A DNA stretch of 64,000 bases, taken from Uranotaenia lowii. Its lineage: Eukaryota; Arthropoda; Insecta; Diptera; Culicidae. Below are positions 10,001-19,794 of this stretch, piece by piece. Position numbers and translations under genes: made by a program. The stretch is taken from contig NC_073693.1 in assembly GCF_029784155.1 (NCBI RefSeq), forward strand, positions 237,650,447 to 237,714,446. Direction: 5' to 3'. Each line of letters opens with the position of its first letter. Within the stretch, counting starts at the first letter, position 1. Below the pieces are notes generated by a model. The model had not been told where the DNA came from. It made no database searches and saw only the letters and a program-made list of their open reading frames with translations.

Positions 10001-13000
10001 TAGCTCAGCGGAACCAGAAGCAGAACCAAAACCGGAACCTACCAGTGAACCCGAGCCTGCTAGCGAACCTGAACCATTGAGTGAACCTGAGCCATCGAGT
10101 GAACCTGAACCATCCAGCTCAGCAGAACCGGAGCCATCGAGCTCAGCTGAACCTGAACCTTCTAGCGCAGCCGAGCCTGAACCTGAACCTTCAAGTTCTC
10201 CTGAACCGGAGCCATCAAGTGAACCCTCTGCCGAACCTGAGCCAGCTAGTGAACCTTCTGCCGAACCCGAACCGGCAAAGGATTCAGAATCGCTAAAAGA
10301 GCATCCAACAACGAAACCAACACCAGAACCTTCAAGTGAACCCGAACCAACGAGCGAACCGGAACCAGCCAGCGAACCTGAACCATCAAGTGAACCAACA
10401 GCTCACAAAGACACAACTTCAACCACAGAATCGAATCAGTTTGGTAAAATCATGCAAGATCCAACGCCAGCTAGTGAACCAGAACCCGAGCCTACGAGTG
10501 AACCGGAGCCATCTAGCGAACCAGAACCTTCCAACGAACCAGACAAGTCCTCTTCGAATCAATCTGCTAAGATAGGATTCGCAGAATCGAGCAGCACAAC
10601 ACCGGAGCCAGAACCTACCAGTGAACCAGAGCCCAGTTCTGAGCCAGAGCCTTCAAGCGAACCAAATCCAAAGGCAGAAGTTGAACAATTTAAAAACCTA
10701 CCTGAAGAACACACAAGTGAATCTTCAACCACCGAAGCGGACCTAGGAAAGCTGCGATCTTCTACTGAAGGTTCGTCCACAACCTACAGCAGCTCTACCA
10801 ATGCCATCGAAGAAGAGCATACGGTCCCTGTTTTCGTCAACGGTGGCTCATCTTCGACCACACTGCATACTGACGTTAGCACAGAGTCATTCTCAACGAC
10901 TAGTGTTAAACCGTTCTCGGAAACACCAGCCCCGGTAACGGAAAACATTGTTGACGATACTCCTCAACCTTCCGTTGGAACCTACCTGATAGCTGCTAAA
11001 ACCACCAAAACACCCAAAGAACAGATGAACATCTTCGATGGACGAGCGTTGAACAGCGAAGAAACTGAAACTACCTCAGAATCACCCTACTCAACCTCTA
11101 GCCCAATCATGCTGGAACAATGGCGCTCATCAACAAGCTTCTCCACTTCAACTGAATCGCTCGATCAGGCAAAGGAACCCGAAGAAGACATGTCCCCGTT
11201 CTTGCCGAACATAGAATTCTCAAGCGCCAAAAACCGAGGAACCTACGCCGTGACGGAAACCATTCTGGAAGCAGAGACGGCACCATCCATACTCACGCAC
11301 GTTGACCAATCCCCTTTCTTGCCAGAAATTGAAAACAATTCAAGCTTGGTTAACCTACTGCACGAAGGACTCGATCGACAGGAAGGTTTCGAAAACGAAT
11401 CACAGCAGCAACATTTCCTAGACGTTTTACCACTCGTAAAGGACGGTGGCCGAAACGATTACAAGAAACAGCTGGATACTGAAATTACTAAAATCTTGGT
11501 TGCGACTACGATCCGTACCTACGAACCAACGACGATAGAATCCGTTGAAGACCTGTTTACCGCGGCCAGTTCGAGAAATGTTGTCGAACAAACCACCAAC
11601 GTCGTCGACGACTCAGCGGCATTAACCAGTACCGAGAAGGACGTTGAAGAAACTACGCTTGGGAAGCTCGAAACAAGCAGCAGCGCTCAGCTGAAGGAAG
11701 CAACCACGACGGAACATGTTGAGGAAAGGCCTGCTACGATGGTAATGGAAGAAGTTCATGTTTCTCCGAAGGAAGAAGTTGAAGAGCTGTACAACTCTGA
11801 GAAGTCGAATGAAAAGTTGACCTCTCCCAAGAAGGATGTTGAACTTGTAACGGATAATAAGGAAATAGTAATTCACTCCACCGAACCTGTGACCGAAATG
11901 GACGTTGATGAGAAGGCAACTACAATGCGTGTTGTAGCGAGTTCAGCCAGTCAGCCAGCTAAGCTTGAACTGGAAGAGGAGCGGTCTACTACACTGAAAA
12001 TGGAAACCGAAGAAGAGGAATCCAAACCAGTCAAAGTGGTAGCTGAAGCAACAACAGTCAAGGAAGTTGAAGAGACAACTGCCCACACAGCAGAAAAAGC
12101 TGCTTCATCGACAACCGAGGCTGGAGATAACGCAAAACTGACGGAAGAAACCAAAAACTCAACGATTGAAGTCAAAGAACCATTGCCTACTACAACCGCT
12201 AAGCAAGTAACCTTAACGACCGAATCAACAACGACAAACTCCAAGCAAGACATTCTCGAGAAATCATACCAAGACCTAGACGAAAACAACGACATTTCGG
12301 AAAACGATTTAAAAGTTATCCCTCTAGAAAAGAAAGCAGACCGCTTCAAAGAAACACCACCACCGGATCCAACGACGTATCAGCCTCAAAACAACCAGGA
12401 ATCCACCTTCGAAACGACTACCGGTCATTTTTTAGACGAAACGACGTTTCATTTGATTAGATCAGAACGATCGAATGGAACGTCGTTAAAGCAGACCAGA
12501 AATTCTGAAACGGGACCTATGAGCGATGTTGCGGGGCAAACCAGCACCACCATGTTTACGAAGTGTGCCGTCGGGCAGTTTGAGTGCGTCAATGGAACCT
12601 CGATCAAGGACGGTTCTTCTTGTATCCAGCGATCGGAACGGTGCGATTCGGTGTCGCACTGTTCGGATAACTCGGACGAGCGGGATTGTGAGAGGTTAGG
12701 ATGTCCAGGGCATTTCCAGTGTCGAGATGGTTTCTGTTTGGCTCGGCATCACGTGTGCGATGGTATTACTCACTGTAACGATGGAAGTGATGAGGTGGAT
12801 TGTAACGAGTGGCAGTGCAATTTTGACGAGATTTCCTGTAATCCGTCGAATGGAGGAGGTGGACCATGTTTGCCGGCATTGTGGAAGTGCGATGGACGGG
12901 ATCAGTGTGCGAATGGATTTGACGAAACGAATTGTCCGGATACGTGTACGAACGATGAATATTTCTGCGTTGGTCAGCGAAAGTGTATACCGGAAGCGTG

Positions 13001-13629
13001 GCGCTGTGATGGAAAGACGGATTGTGCAGGGGACGAGGATGAGCGACTGTGCGATTGTCCGATGGGTAACTTCCAGTGTAGCACCGGAGGATGCGTTCCC
13101 GGTAATTATGTGTGTGATGGACAAGCTCAGTGTCCGGATTTGTCTGACGAGTGGGCTGTTTCAACGTTGACGATGAAGCGCTGAAAGTACGGGTAGAATC
13201 TCAGGAGTTTAGTCCGGTTTGCGGAGATGGCTGGACCCAGGAGTTGTCCAATTCGGTTTGCGCCGAGTTGGGTTACTCGAAGGCGAAATCCTTTGCAGTG
13301 ATGAATAGCACGGTAGGAAATTCTTTCTACCGGTACGTGAACGAGAATAGCTCAAATTTGTTGAGTAGTTTTGCGCTGACTGTTGGATGTCACAGCGGAC
13401 CGGTTCAAGTTGAATGCGAACGATATAGTAAGTAATTTTTGCCTTTGAATTCATAAAAGTGATTAATAAACAATGTTATTCTACCTTGTTTCAGCTTGTG
13501 GAAGTGATGGCATTACTCCATCCCTGGAGCAACGGATAGCGGGAGGAATTCATTCCGATCCGAATCAATTGCCAAGTCTGGCGTTAGTCTATAGCAACAA
13601 TGCAGCAATCAAGTGCACCGCTAACATAA
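6883..13629 (+). CDS. Type II transmembrane mosaic serine protease-like protein (SEA, EGF, mucin-like stalk, 5x LDLa, SRCR, start of trypsin domain), partial
   Basis: Five exons join in phase: 6883-7011, 7844-8353, 8415-8612, 9665-13427 and 13495-13629. Counting visible residues, a short cytoplasmic tail ends in a Lys-rich stop-transfer stretch and one TM helix lies at about 61-83. A SEA domain follows (about 140-275) with GSVVV, then an EGF-like Cys cluster (about 270-310). Next come PEPSSEPEP repeats (about 352-618) and a Thr/Ser/Glu-rich stalk to about 1240. Five LDLa repeats occupy about 1246-1443; three keep the CxDxSDE calcium motif. An SRCR domain and RIAGG, the start of a trypsin-like fold, come last. 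The catalytic His, Asp and Ser exons are not in the window. LDLa-SRCR-trypsin order resembles Corin-type proteases, but no frizzled domain is seen, so I give no symbol. One base is apparently missing near 13154. Confidence 0.85.
7012..7843 (+). other. Intron with an exon-like 58-bp island
   Basis: This 832-bp intron contains 7383-7440, bounded by tttag and gtaag, which reads [19 protein letters not shown] with GC-rich third positions. Its length (58 bp) breaks the phase between the flanking exons, so it is not a simple cassette exon of this gene. Confidence 0.4.
7844..8353 (+). CDS. Exon: transmembrane helix and first half of SEA domain
   Basis: The frame opens after tttgaaattttag and runs to TTG AA|GTGAGT. 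It encodes [16 protein letters not shown], the hydrophobic helix [20 protein letters not shown], a Ser/Pro/Thr linker and the SEA start ([20 protein letters not shown]). Positive charges before the helix predict the N-terminus in the cytoplasm, i.e. type II topology. Confidence 0.85.
8415..8612 (+). CDS. Exon: second half of SEA domain and first EGF cysteine
   Basis: Preceded by a 61-bp intron ending ttttcag and followed by GTAAGT. It contains [13 protein letters not shown], the strand pair around the SEA self-cleavage site, and ends in the Cys-containing [11 protein letters not shown]. Both junctions are phase 2. Confidence 0.85.
8613..9664 (+). other. Intron with a TTAA MITE
   Basis: A 1052-bp intron between the SEA and EGF exons. 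It contains the MITE at 9233-9440; the rest shows no coding signal. Confidence 0.7.
9233..9440. mobile_element. TTAA-flanked MITE, copy 2 (intronic)
   Basis: A 208-bp copy of the 5600-5826 element with perfect 20-bp ends, TTAACACGTTCGTCGCCACG and its inverse. Both ends retain TTAA. Internal sequence matches copy 1 (for example gagcggc(t)aacttgagtaag), so the two share a source. Confidence 0.8.
9665..13427 (+). CDS. Giant exon: EGF, Glu/Pro/Ser/Thr stalk, LDLa repeats, SRCR; one apparent frameshift
   Basis: A 3.76-kb exon beginning after atttttag with TGCGAATTC (Cys-Glu-Phe). It encodes the EGF remainder ([11 protein letters not shown]), then about 270 residues of SEPEP/PEPSS repeats coded by changing synonymous codons. 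About 620 Thr/Ser/Glu-rich residues follow, then LDLa repeats and SRCR ([19 protein letters not shown]). At 13153-13155 the run GGG should be GGGG to read [15 protein letters not shown]. As given, the frame slips and stops at 13182-13184, before SRCR. The intact downstream frame and correct splicing argue for a sequencing or assembly deletion rather than a dead gene. Confidence 0.85.
13495..13629 (+). CDS. Exon: protease activation region and start of trypsin-like fold
   Basis: The exon lies between tttcag and GTAAGT, phase 1 at both ends. It encodes [37 protein letters not shown] and KCTANI. R-IAGG matches the R-IVGG activation cleavage of chymotrypsin-family proteases. Where active members have CGGSLI this one has CTANI. 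No downstream exon with the catalytic residues is found before the assembly gap. Confidence 0.75.
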
Positions 13630-13898
13630 GTAAGTTTTAGTTTTAAGTATTATTTTTTTTACTAAATTTATTTGTTGTTTATTGGTAAGTACAGCTTAAC
13701 GAGATTATCCTTAAGAAAGACCTTTTTACAGGTTGACCCTCTAGTTATTGCTAGGAAATTACACCTGATAGATTGCACTGCCGTTGGAAGCATAATTGTC
13801 ACATGTTACATTCTGAAAATTTCTACTTTTTGGTGTCAAGAGGACTCGCTTGTCATATATTGTGGCTTACGGTTCTGAAAATAGCTTACCACCAGTAT
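13630..13898 (+). other. Intron start, nothing recognised
   Basis: Follows the last visible exon donor. No protease-domain exon or repeat boundary was found here; the inverted repeat at 13899 and the LINE fragment follow. Confidence 0.5.
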
Positions 13899-13939
13899 CT
13901 TTCCTTTATTTATTTACATAGTAAATAAATAAAGGAAAG
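13899..13939. repeat. 41-bp perfect inverted repeat
   Basis: A 19-bp stem with arm CTTTCCTTTATTTATTTAC is separated by ATA from its exact inverse. It lies at the edge of the LINE fragment, inside the intron after 13629. Possibly a cruciform or a scar of element excision; function unknown. Confidence 0.8.
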
Positions 13940-13944
13940 CTTTC

Positions 13945-15955
13945 CTGATTTGGGCAGCAAAACAAGCTAATGCCGTTTCTAAACTTCTGGAAACATCCTT
14001 TCCTCAATACAAATTAGCAGTGACAATAGGAACTTTTTGGGAAACTTCATAGTCGCCGCCTTAACTGCAATGTTCGGGATACCATCTGGACCCGGAGCCT
14101 TTTTCAGCTGATTTTGCGATGTCATGCAGTTTTTTCGCCGATATTAACTCCTCCTCGCTCGTATCCCAGTCGTACGGGACTTACGGCCAGCTATTGACAT
14201 TATGTTGAGGGTACAGCTCTCTCGTTATTTCCCTCAGTTTGTTGAGGCACATTTCAGGTGGTGCGCCACCGTTTTTGTTATTTACCATGACTGTCCTGTA
14301 GGAATCACCCCATAATCGGTCATTGGCATCGAGTCAAAGTTTCCTCAAACATTCTTTTTTACTTGCCTTGAAGAGGTTTTTCGCATTTTTAAAAAGCGGC
14401 CTGCGCTCGTATCTCTCCGTTTGAGTTCGTGCTCTTTGCATGTTTCGCCTAGCGCAAAGGCGGCTGGAACGCAAATTCGTGATTTCTTCAGTCCACCAAT
14501 AAACTAGTAGAAGTAGGTTTTGAGACTAACTTTCCACGCCATTGCATTGTTGTGTCTCAAGCACGTGTGACAATTTTCGTCAGGATCTCCGACGACAAGT
14601 TGGGCAGGTTTCTCGCTCCCACTTCAATACCTCGACAAAGATATTCCTGTCAAATTGTTTTGTCCTCCAGCGTCGTTTACCTACCTTTACCTCTTCTCTG
14701 TATGACTGTGCAATTCAGAGATGCCAATGTGCCTGATTTTTCAGGCGTTGCCTGATTTTTCGAGGCTCTGCCTGACAACCTGATAAGCCATCGATTTTCC
14801 CTGATTTTTGAAAATATGCCTGATTTTGCCTGATTTTTGCGAATGTCATGAAAAATGGGTAGGCACTGGAGTAGGTACCATAGTTGAAGTGAAAAAGTGA
14901 AAATATGGCTGAATCAAAGCAATCGAAAGATTCCCGTTAATTGTTATTGAAAAAGAGAATTGAAGGGATTGCTTTGATGCAGCAGAATTATTCAACTAAG
15001 TAGGCTCACAACACATATTGGAGGGAAAATGTGGAGCGATGACCAAAAAAAAAAAGGTCATCAATTTGAGCGAAATTTCCGTTACTTTTACGTAGCCTGA
15101 TTTTGCCTGATTTTTATTTCGCAAGTTCCCTGATTTTTGAAAATAAATGTTGGCAACCCTGGTGCAATTCTACCCACACGATAGCGGATCGCAAAGTGAT
15201 CACTATGAGCGTAGTCCTCTAATTAATTGTCCATCTGGGACTAGCAAATGTGATATCTATAGCGGATTCACGTCCCTCTCTATGGTAGGCCCTAGCATTA
15301 CCTACGTTCCTCAGGTCCACATTCAGCCTTGCGAGTGCTTCAAGACTCTGTCCTCTGACGTTCGTAAGTGAACTACCCCATTCCTGGGCCCACGCATTGA
15401 GATCTCTCGCGATAATAACGAGGCTCCGACCTGTGAGCACCTCGACTCTCTTATCCATCGTAGCACTAAATTTCTCCAAGGTCCACCTTGGCGGAACGTA
15501 GCAGCTACAGAAGAAGATCCCATTGACTACTAACGTTAGGTCTAGCTTCTCTTTTATCGCTATCTGTCGCAGAAGCTGTTGGTTTAGGTTGATTTGGATT
15601 TCTTCCAACCCCTTGGTATCGCTACTAGCGTGTTTTTTTTTTTTTTTAAAGAGATGAAGGAAAGCCCGCGGGAGTGTAATTCTTTCTGAAATTCTGATCC
15701 CGTAGGCACAAAACCTCCTCTCAATTTATTATTTCTTTTTTTTTTCAATAATCGAATTTGGTTTTGGTAGGCACCGTATTCCCCGAACCCCAGCATAAGC
15801 CTCGTCTGTTAATTCCCTTGCAGTCAAACGACTTGTGACCGTACTCCATGCATCGAAAGCATACTTCTGGCTGCTGGAAGATTGTTATCTGACAAACTGA
15901 CCATCCCACCTGTAGCCGCCTGGTCTCGAGTGCTGTGTTGACTGCTTCCACTGCA
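13945..15955 (-). mobile_element. R1-like non-LTR retrotransposon fragment, degenerate
   Basis: Read on the minus strand. A gag-type zinc knuckle CFRCMEYGHKSFDC (CX2CX4HX4C) lies near 15840. An endonuclease-like stretch follows (FFCSCYVPPRW, GRSLVIIARDLNAWAQEWGS near 15400), then after the hAT insertion a pre-reverse-transcriptase segment with KAPGPDGIPNIAVKAA near 14090. Several frameshifts break it, the catalytic reverse transcriptase is missing and the copy is 3' truncated. The order gag, endonuclease, RT start fits the R1/I group; the exact clade is not certain. Confidence 0.65.
14716..15161. mobile_element. hAT-type MITE in the LINE, 8-bp target duplication
   Basis: The element begins CAGAGATGCCAATG and ends as the inverse of CAGGGTTGCCAACATT. 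It is flanked by the 8-bp repeat GTGCAATT (14708-14715 and 15162-15169). CAGRG-type ends with an 8-bp duplication are hallmarks of hAT elements. The interior is rich in cctgatttt words; no coding capacity. Confidence 0.85.
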
Positions 15956-17303
15956 CAGTGGTGCAGAACATCAATCTAGCTGTACGAAATTAATAGCGCC
16001 CAGGGATGAAGAGATAGACATTTGATGTCTTCAGCATCATTGTTCAGTATTACAAGGAGCATATTCTAGTATCAAAATTTTTGCCAAGGGGTCCACCGAT
16101 AGCTAGATAAAAATGCTAACTTTTTTGTTTTTCAAATTAGGGCTTTGATGTCTTCGACAAAGTTGTTTATCTGATCAAAATACTTAAGTTTGTTGAATAT
16201 GTCAAAGTCCTGTCACATCACCCTCAGGAATTACAGTCAAAATAAAAAAAATCTCTTGAAAAAACAGTTTTTTGAACCTGACACGTTGTAGATTGGATAA
16301 AATGGTTCGCTGTCTTTGAAAGAAAGTTGTAACAAGCCACGATCTACAATTCACTCATACATTATGATGGGTTTAGAAGTTGCTGAAGCTCTATAGAAAG
16401 CATTTAGTGTATTTTATTGGCAATTTTGGAAGGCTCGTCCATCGAAAAGTGCACATTTTCGCAACACCCCCTTTTTTGTGATTATTTTTTATGATAAGCG
16501 AAACCATTTCCATTTGAAATTAGCGCGGAAATCGGTGGAACTAGTAGAGATTTGAATGATTGAAAATACACATTTTATGTAAAAATTACCTATTTTACTT
16601 ATAGAAAAAAACGTTTAAACATTTAATTGATTAATAAAATGATGCAGTTTTCTTTTATATATTTTGTTTTATTAAAAGGAATTTAAATTCAATTAAAACT
16701 TATGACTCCACGAAAAGACAAAAGCGAATTGCTTGTAAGATTGGTTACTTGGATGCAGTTACTTGGAACCAGTTGAAGCAGTTATATTGTAATGATAAAA
16801 TTCTATTATTCAAATACTTATTTAGTGCTCTACCAAATTTAACATATGAGTTCCATTCATATTTTTTTGGGGTTTAAATGATTTGAAAAATCGAATTTCA
16901 ATGTCTTTTAATAAAACAAAATTTATAAAAGAAAACTGCAACACTTTAACAATAAATTAAATGTTTTAACGTTTTTTCTATAAGTAAAATAGGTAATATT
17001 AACATAAAATGTGTATTTTCAATCATTCAAATCTCTACTAGTTCCACCGATTTCCGCGCTAATTTCAAATGGAAATGGTTCCGCTTATCATAAAAAATAA
17101 TCACAAACAAGGGGGTGTTGCGAAAATGTGCACTTTTCGATGGACGAGCCTTCCAAAATTGCCAATAAAATACACTAAATGCTTTCTATAGAGCTTCAGC
17201 AACTTCTAAACCCATCATAATGTATGAGTGAATTGTAGATCGTAGCTTGTCACAACTTTGTTTCAAAGATAGCGAACCATTTTATCCAATCTACAACGTG
17301 TCA
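15956..17303. repeat. Large palindromic element cut by the assembly gap
   Basis: The sequence around 16265-16690 reappears inverted at about 16905-17303, for example ggaaggctcgtccatcgaaa near 16430 and its inverse near 17140. The loop is about 210 bp. The right arm stops at the N run, so roughly 300 bp of its expected partner is missing. The left boundary near 15956 is where LINE sequence ends. No coding capacity. Confidence 0.8.
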
Positions 17304-17803
17304 NNNNNNNNNNNNNNNNNNNNNNNNNNNNNNNNNNNNNNNNNNNNNNNNNNNNNNNNNNNNNNNNNNNNNNNNNNNNNNNNNNNNNNNNNNNNNNNNN
17401 NNNNNNNNNNNNNNNNNNNNNNNNNNNNNNNNNNNNNNNNNNNNNNNNNNNNNNNNNNNNNNNNNNNNNNNNNNNNNNNNNNNNNNNNNNNNNNNNNNNN
17501 NNNNNNNNNNNNNNNNNNNNNNNNNNNNNNNNNNNNNNNNNNNNNNNNNNNNNNNNNNNNNNNNNNNNNNNNNNNNNNNNNNNNNNNNNNNNNNNNNNNN
17601 NNNNNNNNNNNNNNNNNNNNNNNNNNNNNNNNNNNNNNNNNNNNNNNNNNNNNNNNNNNNNNNNNNNNNNNNNNNNNNNNNNNNNNNNNNNNNNNNNNNN
17701 NNNNNNNNNNNNNNNNNNNNNNNNNNNNNNNNNNNNNNNNNNNNNNNNNNNNNNNNNNNNNNNNNNNNNNNNNNNNNNNNNNNNNNNNNNNNNNNNNNNN
17801 NNN
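17304..17803. other. Assembly gap of exactly 500 N
   Basis: The round length marks a placeholder of unknown true size. It falls in one arm of a palindrome. The missing protease 3' exons and the missing E2F1 5' exons would be expected on either side of it. Confidence 0.95.
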
Positions 17804-18197
17804 CGCTTAAATTTACCGAATGGAAAAGAGTGTTTTTTTTTCAAGTCAAGTGAAGTTATCAGCAGTGCCAAGCTAACCATTCCATCGGTTTATCCGACTT
17901 TAGGATATCCAATCTCAAAATATGTAATCAGGAGATCGAACCGATTTAATCTAATCGGTCTTTTTTAACCTGGAGGAACGATCCAAAACCCTTTTATGAT
18001 GATTGTTGAAAAATAAATCCAAGTTTCGTCGTGTCTTGATTTGCTCAATGTTGTAGAAAATGACCAAAAACTCGAAGCCAACGAACGTGTATTTTTATAT
18101 ATTATTTTGTTGGCAATATCCTACAGGGCTTTCATTAATCGCTACGAATGTATTTGTATTTCATTTCATTATTTGTCCCTTTTCCGTATATCTCCAG
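17804..18197 (+). other. Probable E2F1 intron sequence
   Basis: Noncoding up to the acceptor tatctccag at 18189-18197. The long reading frame that begins upstream at 18060 enters the exon only because this intron tail has no stop. Confidence 0.6.
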
Positions 18198-18456
18198 CTA
18201 CCCGACGTGCAGCAGCCGCGGGAAATTTTCCTCAAATCGGAAAAGGGCGAAATCGACGTGTTCCTGTGCCCGGAATCATCGGAATCGTCGCCCAACAACA
18301 ATCTGCTCGCCGGAACCAGCAGCAGCAACGGAAGTCTGATCGGTACCGCTATCGGGAACGGTAACAGCAGGCCTGGACCGGATCCCTTGTTAGAAAATAT
18401 AGATCCCCTGTTATCGCCATTGAGCGAAAAGTTGTTTAGTCCCAAGAATCGGCTGC
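18198..18456 (+). CDS. E2f1: E2F1 exon: marked box
   Basis: The acceptor ends ctccag; it starts in phase 0 with LPDVQQPREIFLKSE and ends CGG CTG C before GTAAGT. Human E2F1 has the closely similar ISLKSKQGPIDVFLCPEE at this position. Confidence 0.88.
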
Positions 18457-19794
18457 GTAAGTTTTGCTACTGTTGTATGTTTGAAGTCATTGGAACTAAC
18501 CGTAGATCATTCTATTTTTTAGGTGGAGTTTGGGGAAAACCATTCAGTTCAGCGCAACGCAACCTGTGCAAAGCCTTGTTTGGCAGTGCCCCTGTAGAAG
18601 TTAAAATGGAACCAATGACTGAGGTGCTGGACTCGCATCTGGTCCAAAGTGCCAATAAGCCTGTATCCCCGCTCACTGCTTTGCATAAAGAACTGGAACT
18701 GCTCAGCGAACGTGGTTCACCACCTGGCAGCAACAGTAGCAACGACATCAGTAATCGGAGTAACGACGGTGTGTTGTCTGCGGCGATAAAGAAGGAAAAG
18801 ATCGAGGACATTGGTCTCGGCATAAAGTCAGTGCCTGAACTAACAATGAACAAGTATGCTTCGTTGAATGATTCGAAACTGAGTCCCGAAGCGCTGATAA
18901 CTCAGGCCGAACAAATGAACGTAATGCTGAAGGGATCAAGTGCCAAATCGACGCCGGTGAACATGCAGCCAAATGACATGATGGCCGTTTATGGCAACTG
19001 CAGCCCGTTCAGTTTGCAGTACTCAGGAGGTAGGTTGAAACGTCGATTCTTGTGGGTTAATGAACGGTTAGTTAAACATGTGATGGGGACAGTGATTTTT
19101 ATGCAAAAGGGATGTGGAATACAAAGACTACAAATGAGCCGATCAAGAGCTCTGGCTGTGACTTGTGTTCTTATTTTATCTATCACATCACAGTCTGAGT
19201 TCTTGCTTGGACTTTTGTAACTACTACTTTAAATGGTCGATGTTGTTACCAAGAGGTGCAGAAAACTAGTTATGGCCACTACTAAAGCTGAACTCTCGTG
19301 GATCTGCAGTGAATTTGCAAACGTGTAGCACCATGAGATTCAGCTCTAGTGCTGGCTGCTTTATTCGAGAGGATTATAACGGGAAATACATACAAAAGTG
19401 AAGATAGCTAAATACCGACGATGAAGATTATAACATTAGAAAAAGTTTAAGGATAGTCTTGGTATTACCTATTTGATTTTACAATGTTTCAAAAAGTTAT
19501 TTTTGTTTGAAAATTTAATTCGTTAGACCACGTGTAAATTATAAGAAGAAAGACCTCAGACAAAGTGAAAAAAAGTGGAATATCATTTACTTCCAGTAAA
19601 CTAGGTAGTGTAAAATTAGTAGAAATAAAAATTAAAATATCTTTATTTCTGTATTCAAATACGATTGTAATTTCTGTTCAACCGTTTCAGTGACCGGGAT
19701 GGATGCATTCATGCCGCTTGAGCCGCTGGACAGCGGCTACAACTTTTCGCTGGACCCCACGGAGGGCGTGTTCGATCTGTTTGATCTGTTTTAA
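18198..19794 (+). CDS. E2f1: Transcription factor E2F1, C-terminal half (last three exons)
   Basis: Exons 18198-18456, 18523-19029 and 19691-19794 join in phase and give 289 residues plus stop. The first exon has the E2F marked-box signature REIFLKSEKGEIDVFLCPE, then PLLSPLSEKLFSP. The middle exon is Ser-rich and low complexity. The last ends GYNFSLDPTEGVFDLFDLF, the pocket (RB-family) binding transactivation motif (YxFxLxxxEGxxDLFD). E2F1 with DP drives G1/S genes in the nucleus and is held in check by RB proteins. The winged-helix DNA-binding and dimerisation exons are not found upstream. The 66-bp intron 18457-18522 is a multiple of three and has no in-frame stop. Confidence 0.9.
18523..19029 (+). 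CDS. E2f1: E2F1 exon: Ser-rich linker
   Basis: Starts after ttttttag and completes the split Arg codon (C|GT). It encodes GVWGKPFSSAQRNLCKALFG, a weakly conserved Ser/Asn-rich linker with VKMEP and AIKKEKIE. The latter two resemble PsiKxE sumoylation sites. Ends GGA G before GTAGGT. Confidence 0.85.
19691..19794 (+). CDS. E2f1: E2F1 exon: pocket-protein-binding terminus
   Basis: Starts after accgtttcag, completing a Val codon, and ends with TAA at 19792-19794. It encodes VTGMDAFMPLEPLDSGYNF and the DLFDLF end. Confidence 0.9.

Noticed and set aside
12696..13164. Overlapping frames opposite the LDLa exon
   Set aside because: These are shadows of the real coding frame, which has conserved cysteines.
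17247..17880. Long open frames over the N run on both strands
   Set aside because: They are artefacts of translating N; no sequence supports a protein.
18060..18197. E2F1 translation starting at 18060
   Set aside because: The ATG lies in intron sequence before a clear acceptor at 18197. E2F1 needs upstream DNA-binding exons.
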